From: JBIKLM01 sp044375105
GTDB lineage: Bacteria; Planctomycetota; UBA1135; GCA-002686595
DNA: 27,407 bases
NCBI GenBank assembly: GCA_044375105.1
Contig: JBILNK010000039.1
Span: 1 to 27,407 of the forward strand
Direction: 5' to 3'
Part shown: piece by piece, positions 14,520 to 21,186 of the stretch
Layout: each line of letters opens with the position of its first letter
Numbering within the stretch: position 1 is the stretch's first letter
Notes under the pieces: model-generated
What the model was told of the DNA's origin: nothing
The model's database searches: none
The model's input: the letters and a program-made list of their open reading frames with translations, nothing else
Position numbers and translations under genes: made by a program

Positions 14520-16427
14520 TCAAAACGGGAAGAAGCGCGCCGCCAGGCCCGCGATCACGCCGTCGCCGTTGATGTCGGCATTCTGGGCGGTTTCGCTGGC
14601 GAAGAACACGGCCCCCAGAGCGGTCCCGCCGTAGATCGACGGCGTGCCGGGCAGGTTGTTGAGCGTGCCCATGTTGGTCGGCGCGCAGGCGGTCACCGGC
14701 GAGCGGAAGAGCACGAAGTCGGATTCGTCCCCGTCGTTGTTCCAGTCGAAGTTGTCGGCGTTCTCGCTGACCCGGAAGAAGGCCGTGCCGCTGCGGATGA
14801 CCACGCCGCCGTTGAGCGCCTGGAGCGCCCAGCCCAAGCCGGCGATGATCAGCGCGTCATCCTGCGCGTCATAGCGCAGCCAGGCGGGCAGGCTGTCGGT
14901 TTCGTCGTTGTCCTTCAGCACGGCCGTGCAGCCGGCGTTGAGGTTGAGACCGACGCTCTGCTCGAGCAGCGTGCAGGGGTTGCGCCCGACGCTGGCCAGA
15001 TCGCTCAGGAAATCCGGGGCGATGACCAGCGGGTCCTGCTGGTTGGCGTCGTCGGGGTCGAAGAAGCTGTCCTGGTAGGTGGCGGAGATGCCCGGCTCGG
15101 CCCAGGCCAGGAAGCTGGCGTTGACCGGGGTCCCATCGACGACGACCGTGCGCGGCGAGGCGATCACGAAACGATCGCCCAGCTCGATCGCCCCCAGGGC
15201 GCCGCCGGGAACGTTGAAGTCCACCTGCCGCAGCAGCGTCGAAGCGGCCTCGGGGGAATCCGGATCGGAGAGCGGTGTCCAGCGCAGCACCAGGTCGCTG
15301 AAGTCCCCGTCGCCGTTGAGGTCGCAGCCCTGGCCGCTGCCGTAGGCGCCCTCCTGGGACAGCAGGGCGACGTGGTCGCTGCTGAGCAGGATCCGGTTGG
15401 CTTGCGCGTTGGCCGCGCCGGGCAATTGGGAGTTGAGCGGCGGATTGGTGGCCGTGGCCAGGTCGCCGGCCTCCCAGCGCAGCACGTGCAGCACCGAGTC
15501 GGTCTGGTCGGTGTCGGGTCCGCTGGAGCACACCAGCGGGAAGGGCACGCTGCCGTTGAGGTTTTGGCCCTGCTGGGCCTCGTCGACCAGGAAGGCCACG
15601 TTCCATTGGCCTGTGGTGATCAGGCGGGCGCGCACCGGTCGGCCGCTGGACACGATGGCGCGCTGCACCGAGACCAGCACCGGCGTGGCGGCGCCGGCTT
15701 CCACCAGGGCCAGCACCGCGCCGTCGGTGGCGTCGCCGTCGCCGTTCTGGTTGCCATTGACGGTTTCGTCGAGGGTCAAGAACAGCATGCCGGCTTCCTC
15801 CCCGAGCAGGCTCGGTCGCACCGAGCCCGTGGTGCCGGCCTCGGCGAACACGGTCACGATCGTGGTCGGACTGCTGGCGGTGATGAAGCGCAGGCTGGTC
15901 TCGTCCGGCAAGGTCGGGGCCGTCGGGACCACGAACCACAGGCGCCCCGCGGAAGCCACCGGCACTTCGTCCGGGTCGAGAACGGCCACGAAGTCCGGGG
16001 CCTCCGGACCAGGCGTCCAGCTCAGCAGCACGGTCTCGTCGATGCCGTTGGCGTTCTGGTCGTTGTCCAGGGACTCGTCGACCACCAGGAACACCTGGTT
16101 GTTGAACACGTAGCCAGCGGTCGCTGCGACCCCCGAGACGAACTCGTCGCCGCTGCCCAGGTCGAGGGCGATCGTGACCGCGTCGGCCTGATCGCCGTCC
16201 TCGTTGAGGTCGGTGCCCCCCAGCGCGCTGGCTTCGGGGGCGTTGACCAGCGCCCAGCGGCCGTCGGCCGCCAGGATGCCCGGGCTGGTGAAGGTGTAGC
16301 GGCTGGTGGCGATCTCGAAGCTGCCGAGGCCGCCGCCTCCGCTGCTGCAAGCGCCGGCCAGGGCGGCGGCGAGGGCCAGGGAGGCGCGTGCGGCGATCTG
16401 CCGCACGGAGGGCGAGGGGCTTTGCAT
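14520..16427 (-). CDS. Lipoprotein with repeated D-x-N-x-D-G calcium-type loops
   Basis: ATG 16427 (635 residues) is preferred over a TTG at 16484 because it places a signal sequence at the N-terminus (IAARASLALAAALAGAC). Cys27 is followed by SSGGGG, a typical lipoprotein tether, though the lipobox is not perfectly canonical. The body is beta-rich and contains at least six dockerin/EF-like acidic loops, each followed by a hydrophobic strand: DLNEDGDQADAV, DNDQNANGIDETV, NGNQNGDGDATDGAV, DLNGDGDFSDLVL, DWNNDGDESDFVLF and DINGDGV. Spacing between loops is about 50-130 residues, suggesting a propeller or solenoid with bound calcium. The protein is probably surface- or periplasm-exposed. The closest described analogues are FG-GAP/thrombospondin-type-3-like repeat proteins, but I cannot assign a family. 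It converges on the secreted helical-repeat gene and diverges from the radical SAM operon. Confidence 0.85.
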   Translation of the reverse strand: MQSPSPSVRQIAARASLALAAALAGACSSGGGGLGSFEIATSRYTFTSPGILAADGRWALVNAPEASALGGTDLNEDGDQADAVTIALDLGSGDEFVSGVAATAGYVFNNQVFLVVDESLDNDQNANGIDETVLLSWTPGPEAPDFVAVLDPDEVPVASAGRLWFVVPTAPTLPDETSLRFITASSPTTIVTVFAEAGTTGSVRPSLLGEEAGMLFLTLDETVNGNQNGDGDATDGAVLALVEAGAATPVLVSVQRAIVSSGRPVRARLITTGQWNVAFLVDEAQQGQNLNGSVPFPLVCSSGPDTDQTDSVLHVLRWEAGDLATATNPPLNSQLPGAANAQANRILLSSDHVALLSQEGAYGSGQGCDLNGDGDFSDLVLRWTPLSDPDSPEAASTLLRQVDFNVPGGALGAIELGDRFVIASPRTVVVDGTPVNASFLAWAEPGISATYQDSFFDPDDANQQDPLVIAPDFLSDLASVGRNPCTLLEQSVGLNLNAGCTAVLKDNDETDSLPAWLRYDAQDDALIIAGLGWALQALNGGVVIRSGTAFFRVSENADNFDWNNDGDESDFVLFRSPVTACAPTNMGTLNNLPGTPSIYGGTALGAVFFASETAQNADINGDGVIAGLAARFFPF

Positions 16428-16609
16428 GGGCTCTGAAAACGACGGCGGGGGCCGCCGGGCGCGCGCCGCGGCGGGACGGTCCAATCGATCGGAGAGTAGC
16501 AGGGCACCCCGTGCGGGTCCCTGCCGCGCAAGCTAGACTCGCGCCCGTTCCCAGGCCCAGGCCGCCGCTTCGCTGATTCTGGGAAGCGCCGGTGTGGCCG
16601 GGGCGGCGC
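16428..16609. promoter_or_regulatory. Divergent promoter region of the lipoprotein and the radical SAM operon
   Basis: A hairpin spans 16499-16524: GCAGGG, one bulged C, ACCC, loop CGTGC, GGGT, CCCTGC. Ten bases on, TAGACT (16534-16539) is a -10-like hexamer on the plus strand. That would give the first radical SAM gene a leader of about 65 bases. No cobalamin-riboswitch-like conserved block is recognisable. The hairpin overlaps where a -35 box would sit and could be an operator. Confidence 0.3.
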
Positions 16610-18520
16610 ATGCCGAACCCCGAGATCCTGATCGCATCCGCCCCCCACGCGGACACCTTCGGCTACTCCATGCCGCCCCCGGGGCTGTTGCGCCTGGGAG
16701 GTGCCTTGCGGGCGTCGGGACATCGGGTCGAGCTGTGCGACCTGGCCCACGAGCTGGCCGCGGGCCGTCTGCCGGCGGACGATCGGCTGGCGGCGGCGGC
16801 GGCGGAGCGCCTGGCCGAACGCGGGCCCGCGGTGCTCGGGCTCTCGGTGATGGGCGCGACCCTGCCGATCGCGCTGGCCATCGCGAGCGAGGTGCGCCGC
16901 AGAGCGCCGGCCATCCGCCTGCTCCTGGGCGGCCCGGGAACGACCGGTATCGACGTGCCGTTGCTGGAGCGCTTCGCGGCCTTGGACGGGATCGTGCGCG
17001 GCGAGGGCGAAGGGACCCTTGCGGAGCTGCTCGCGGCCTGGCTTTCCGGCCGCCAGCCCCTCGGGTTGCCCGGGACGACCCTGCGCGATGGCAGGGGGTG
17101 CCCCGTGCGCGGCCCGGACCGCCGGCCGATCGAAGACCTCTCGACGCTGCCGCCCTACGCCTTCGATCTTCTGCCCTCGATCGCGGAGTACAAGGCCATC
17201 ACCGGCGCCGCCGACGGGCTGGTGCCGATCGATTCCGGCCGGGGCTGCGTCTACGACTGCTCGTTCTGCACCATCGGTCGCTTCTGGGGCCGTCGCTCGC
17301 GGCCGCTGCCGGTCGAGCGCCTGGTGGACGAGATCGCAGCGGTGGCCGGCATGCCCGGCGGACGCTCGGCCTACCTGTGCCACGACCTGTTCGGCGCGGA
17401 CCGGCGCCACGCGCTCGAGCTCTGCCGTCGGCTGCAGGAGCGCGGCGTGGGCGTGCCCTTCGAGATCCGCGCGCGGCTCGACCACCTCGACGACGAGCTC
17501 CTGGAGGCCCTCGCGGCGGCGGGCTGCTATCGGGTCCTGTTCGGGATCGAATCCGCCGATGGGGCCGTGCGCAACCTGAACCACAAGCGCATGGCCGCGG
17601 ACTTCCCGGCGCTCGAGCGCCTGCGCGCCGTGCTCGCGCGGGGCATCGTCCCGATCCTCTCGCTGATCCTGGGGCTGCCGGGCGAGGACGACGCCGCGCT
17701 GGAAGCGACCCTCGAGCTGGCCCTGCGGGCCAGCTTGCTCGGTGGCGTGCACCTCTCGTTCCACCTGGTCAATCCACAGCCCGGCTGCGGCCTCGGCGAG
17801 AGCCACGGCGCCGATTCGCGGCCGGTCGAGGGCATCCCGCCGGACATGGCCTTGGGCGCGGGGCTGACCGGCCCGGAGCGCGAGCTGATCGCGGCCCATC
17901 CGGACCTGTTCTCGACCTTTGCGCTGTTGACCGGCCTGCCGGGCGGCGTCGAGCGTCTGCGCGAGCTGCAGCGCATCTCGACCGAGCTCGCGCCGCTGCT
18001 CGAGCGCTACCCCAAGACCGTGGCGTTGCTGGTCCGGCAACGCGCCAGCGCGCTGCTGCCCTGGTTCCGCGGCTTCGCCGCGCTGGGCCGCAGCCTGGCC
18101 GCCTCGGTCGCCAGCGCGGGCGACCCCCTGATCGCTTCGGTCTTCGAGTGGGAACAGGCCCGGCTGCGCGAGGCGGCCCGCAACAGCGCCCCGAGCGCCG
18201 CACACGGCCTGCGTCCTCGCGGCCAGCTGCTCCGGCTGCCGGTCGACCCGAGCGCTTTGCAGCGCGCCCTGGATGCCCCCACCGCCGAGCCCCTGAAGGC
18301 GCCAACCGCCGAGCCGCGCAGGCTGCTCGTGCAGGCCGGCCCGAAGGGCGTGCGCAGCCTGGCGCTGGGCGAGGGCTTGGCGCAGCTGCTCGGGCGCTTG
18401 GACGGACGAAGCCTGGACGAGCTCGAAGCCGAGCTGCCGGGCTTGTCCGACGCGCTCCCGGACCTGCTGCGCCGCGGCCTGGTCGAAGCGCCCCCGACCG
18501 CCAACGCCGAGCGGCCTTGA
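16610..18520 (+). CDS. Radical SAM protein with N-terminal cobalamin-binding-type domain and C-terminal winged-helix-like domain
   Basis: With ATG 16610 the protein has 636 residues; a GTG at 16592, preceded by GGGAAG, would add six. Residues 1-150 form a B12-binding-like Rossmann fold: ILIASAPHADTFGYSMPPPG, then VLGLSVMG, LLLGGPGTTG and IVRGEGEGTLAELL, the standard layout of this class. The radical SAM core starts at 208 with DSGRGCVYDCSFCTIG, the canonical CX3CX2C (Cys213, 217, 220) that ligates the 4Fe-4S cluster. LFGIESADGAVRNLNHKRM and LSLILGLPGEDD fit the later barrel strands. Residues about 580-626 (LLGRLDGRSLDELEAELPG, ending LLRRGLVE) resemble the PqqD-like winged helix that binds leader peptides in RiPP systems. 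It is the first gene of an apparent three-gene run. Confidence 0.9.
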   Translation: MPNPEILIASAPHADTFGYSMPPPGLLRLGGALRASGHRVELCDLAHELAAGRLPADDRLAAAAAERLAERGPAVLGLSVMGATLPIALAIASEVRRRAPAIRLLLGGPGTTGIDVPLLERFAALDGIVRGEGEGTLAELLAAWLSGRQPLGLPGTTLRDGRGCPVRGPDRRPIEDLSTLPPYAFDLLPSIAEYKAITGAADGLVPIDSGRGCVYDCSFCTIGRFWGRRSRPLPVERLVDEIAAVAGMPGGRSAYLCHDLFGADRRHALELCRRLQERGVGVPFEIRARLDHLDDELLEALAAAGCYRVLFGIESADGAVRNLNHKRMAADFPALERLRAVLARGIVPILSLILGLPGEDDAALEATLELALRASLLGGVHLSFHLVNPQPGCGLGESHGADSRPVEGIPPDMALGAGLTGPERELIAAHPDLFSTFALLTGLPGGVERLRELQRISTELAPLLERYPKTVALLVRQRASALLPWFRGFAALGRSLAASVASAGDPLIASVFEWEQARLREAARNSAPSAAHGLRPRGQLLRLPVDPSALQRALDAPTAEPLKAPTAEPRRLLVQAGPKGVRSLALGEGLAQLLGRLDGRSLDELEAELPGLSDALPDLLRRGLVEAPPTANAERP

Positions 18521-18578
18521 CCCGCCGCTGACCCGACTTCGATCCCTACTTCCCCTCCAACGCTCGCCCGCCACGCCC

Positions 18579-20861
18579 GTGATCGCCCAAGCAGGATTCC
18601 CGATCCGTCTGATCTTCCCGCCCCAGGGGCACTTCACCCAGCCCTACCTGGCGCTGCCCTGCCTCAAGGCCTTCCTGGTGGCCAACGGCTATCGGGACGT
18701 GGTCCTGATCGACGCCAGCATCGAAGCCTACGATCGCTTCCTGACGCCCGAGTACCTGCGCTTCGCTGCGGAGCGCGTCTCCCAGCGCCTGCCGCTCGAG
18801 CGCTTCGACCCGGCCCGGCCGCTGCCCTTCGGCGAGCAGGAGGCCTTCCGCGCCGCCGCCGAGGCGGCCGTGGCCGCCCCCGCCCTGATCGCGGGCATCG
18901 AGGCCGCCAAAGCCGTGGTGCGCGGCCCGGCCTTCTACGACACCGAGCGCTACGTCCCGGCGATCCGCACCCTGTACCACGGGCTGCGACTGGTCTCGGC
19001 GGCCTGGTTCCCGACCCAGCTGACGCCGCACAACTTCTCGATGGCGTATGCCAACGACCGCTCGGCGGACGTGCTGGCGGCGACCCTCGATCGCGAGCAG
19101 AACCCCTTCATCGAACACTTCGAGACCACCCTGCTGCCGCGGCTCCTGGCCGAACGGCCGCGGCTGGTCGGGCTGTCGATCATCTACGGTAGCCAGCTGA
19201 TCCCGGCGCTGACCCTCGGCCGCTTGATCAAGCAGCACCTGCCGGACTGCCACGTGACCGCCGGCGGCGGCTTCCTGGCCTACATCGGCAAGAAGCTGCT
19301 GGCCGTGCCGCGCTTCGCCGAATGCCTCGATTCGATCATCTTCTACGAGGGCGAAGCGCCCCTGCTGGCCCTGGCCCAGGCCCTCGAGCGCGGGGAATCC
19401 CTGGGGCAGATCGGATCCCTGGGCTGGTTCGATCGCGCCCATCCCGGGCTGCCCGGCGAGCTGAACCCGCTCGGACATCCGATCAAACTCGACGACGCGC
19501 CGATTCCCGACTTCGACGGCCTGCCCTTCGAGAAGTACTTCAGCCCGCGCATCGTGCTGCCCTACGACATCAACCGGGGCTGCTATTACGGTGAGTGTGC
19601 CTTCTGCACGCTGCCCACCGTGATCGGGCCCGGCTATCGCACGCGCTCCGCCAAGCACATCGTCTCGCAGGTCCTGGCCCTCAAGGAGCGCTACGGCGCC
19701 AGCGAGTTCAACTTCATCACCGATTGCATGCCCCCGGGCATGATCAAAGACCTGCCCCAGGAGCTGATCGATCGGCAGGCCGACATCCGCTGGTGGTGCG
19801 ACGCGCGGGTCGAGCCCAAGGCCTACGACCTGGAGGGCGCCCGGCGTCTGTACCAGGCCGGTTGCCGCAAGCTCCTGTTCGGCTTCGAGACCGCCACCCC
19901 GCGCCTGCTCAAGCTGATGCAAAAGGGACAGAGCCTCAAGTCGACCCTGGAGGTCGCCCGGAACTGCGCCCAGGCCGGCATCAGCGTGACCTTCTACGCC
20001 ATGGTCGGGTTCCCCACGGAGACCCGCGAGGAGGCCCGCGCGACCCTGGCCTTCCTGATCGAGAACAAGGACGTGGTGCGCGAGGTCTCCCTGCAGACCT
20101 TCCACATCGACGAGGTCGCCAAGACCTACCGCGAAGCCGATTCGTTCGGCATCCAGGTGCTGAGCGACCCCCGAGCGGACCTGCAGCTCTACCACGATTA
20201 TCTGGCCGCCCAGGGCATGACCCAAGCGGAAGCCGCGGAGATGTTCGAGGAGATGATGGCCGGCCTGCGGGCCAACCTGCCGATCTTCTCCGGCGACAAC
20301 CTGTATTACTTCATGCAGAAGAGTCACTACTTCCTGCACCTGGCCCGCGACATCACCCCGGACCAGTTCGTGACCTTGTGCAGCCAGCGCAGCGCCCGGC
20401 GGCGGCTCGATGCCCAGGCGCCCGAGGACCGCCAGCGCCTGCTGCGGCTGTCGGCCCGCAGCGGGCTTTCGCTGCGCGCCTTCTCGCACAGCTACAACCA
20501 GGTGGCGCGCTCCCTGGCCCACCCCCTGGCGCGCGCGATCCGCCCGGATTTCTTGACCGGGCGCTTCGTGGAGGGCGCGCGCCGCGCCGCCATGGAATCC
20601 CTGCCGGCGGTGCCCGTCACGCAGACCTTCCTGGCCTATGCGCAGGGCGGTTTCGCCGAGTTCGTCGAGCTGACCAACGATGGCCGGCGGACCCTCGAGG
20701 CCATCGCCGAAGCGGGCAGTCTGGGCGCCCTGATCGAAGCCCACGGCCCGCTCTCGGCTGCGGCCGAGGCGCGCCTGCTCGAGTTCGGCGCCAAACTGTT
20801 CCAGCTCGGTCTCCTAGCCGGCGACGGCGCGCCGCGCCCCGCCTTGCAGCCCCTGAGCTGA
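18579..20861 (+). CDS. Second radical SAM protein with cobalamin-binding-type domain; unusual CX4CX2C cluster motif
   Basis: This 760-residue protein starts at GTG 18579, 58 bases after the first radical SAM gene. The N-terminal half resembles a B12-binding domain: IRLIFPPQGHFTQPYLALP, VVLIDASIEAYDRF, then LVGLSIIYGSQLIPAL, VTAGGGFLAYI and IIFYEGEAPLLALAQAL. A helical insert lies near residues 60-190. The cluster motif NRGCYYGECAFCTLP has Cys335, Cys340 and Cys343, so it is CX4CX2C, not the usual CX3CX2C. Barrel segments FNFITDCMPPGMIKDLP, LLFGFETATPRLLKLMQKG and VTFYAMVGFPTETREEA are typical of this class. Residues about 693-750 (VELTNDGRRTLEAIAEAGSL, ending LFQLGLLAGDG) look like a winged-helix module similar in position to that of the upstream protein. 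The likely job is modification of a peptide, possibly the 56-residue product encoded 100 bases downstream. Confidence 0.9.
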   Translation: MIAQAGFPIRLIFPPQGHFTQPYLALPCLKAFLVANGYRDVVLIDASIEAYDRFLTPEYLRFAAERVSQRLPLERFDPARPLPFGEQEAFRAAAEAAVAAPALIAGIEAAKAVVRGPAFYDTERYVPAIRTLYHGLRLVSAAWFPTQLTPHNFSMAYANDRSADVLAATLDREQNPFIEHFETTLLPRLLAERPRLVGLSIIYGSQLIPALTLGRLIKQHLPDCHVTAGGGFLAYIGKKLLAVPRFAECLDSIIFYEGEAPLLALAQALERGESLGQIGSLGWFDRAHPGLPGELNPLGHPIKLDDAPIPDFDGLPFEKYFSPRIVLPYDINRGCYYGECAFCTLPTVIGPGYRTRSAKHIVSQVLALKERYGASEFNFITDCMPPGMIKDLPQELIDRQADIRWWCDARVEPKAYDLEGARRLYQAGCRKLLFGFETATPRLLKLMQKGQSLKSTLEVARNCAQAGISVTFYAMVGFPTETREEARATLAFLIENKDVVREVSLQTFHIDEVAKTYREADSFGIQVLSDPRADLQLYHDYLAAQGMTQAEAAEMFEEMMAGLRANLPIFSGDNLYYFMQKSHYFLHLARDITPDQFVTLCSQRSARRRLDAQAPEDRQRLLRLSARSGLSLRAFSHSYNQVARSLAHPLARAIRPDFLTGRFVEGARRAAMESLPAVPVTQTFLAYAQGGFAEFVELTNDGRRTLEAIAEAGSLGALIEAHGPLSAAAEARLLEFGAKLFQLGLLAGDGAPRPALQPLS

Positions 20862-20961
20862 TCCGTGCGCGGCCGATCGACGCGCTGCCTGCCGGGCGCG
20901 TGCCCAGCGCTGCCCCCCGATCCCCCATCGAACCCCGAGACAGAAGCGAAAAACACCGCCC

Positions 20962-21132
20962 ATGAGCCAACAGGAACCCCGCCCCAAGCCCCCGACCCAA
21001 GACAAGCAGGCCAGCTCGCCGGCGGCGCCCCCCGGGCCCAAGCCCAAACTGGACCTCGAGAACCTCGACCTCAGCGTCGAGGAGGTCGAACACCGCATCA
21101 CCCCGGGTGAAACCAACGTCTTCGACAAGTGA
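20962..21132 (+). CDS. 56-residue protein, candidate radical-SAM-modified precursor peptide
   Basis: This gene is short and easily missed. ATG 20962 to TGA 21130 encodes 56 residues. The first half is a disordered, Pro/Gln/Lys-rich stretch (MSQQEPRPKPPTQDKQASSP). The second half is strongly patterned: KPKLDLENLDLSVEEVEHRI, then TPGETNVFDK at the C-terminus. LDLENLDLSVEEVEHRI reads like a leader helix of the kind a PqqD-type domain grips, and PGETNVFDK could be the modified end. The codons use G or C at most third positions. It follows two radical SAM genes on the same strand. There is no signal peptide, Cys, lanthionine-type Ser/Thr/Cys core or Gly-Gly cleavage site. I see no clear Shine-Dalgarno site. 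A small adaptor or regulator is the alternative. Coding status is well supported; the precursor role is inference. Confidence 0.75.
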   Translation: MSQQEPRPKPPTQDKQASSPAAPPGPKPKLDLENLDLSVEEVEHRITPGETNVFDK

Positions 21133-21151
21133 GGCGGGCGCGGAGCAAGGG

Positions 21152-21179
21152 TTGCCCCGGCGCGGCGCCGGGCTAGGGT
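21152..21179 (+). promoter_or_regulatory. Promoter-like sequence directly before the vWA gene
   Basis: TTGCCC (21152-21157), 16 bases, then TAGGGT (21174-21179). The ATG at 21187 starts seven bases later, about where transcription would begin, so the mRNA may be leaderless. This suggests the vWA gene can be expressed apart from the radical SAM run. Matches to consensus are 4/6 and 3/6, so the call is tentative. Confidence 0.4.
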
Positions 21180-21186
21180 CTGGCCC

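Noticed and set aside
16022..18637. An 871-codon minus-strand frame and a parallel 645-codon plus-strand frame over the first radical SAM gene
   Set aside because: Only the frame starting at 16610 carries the CX3CX2C and B12-type motifs; the others are shadows.
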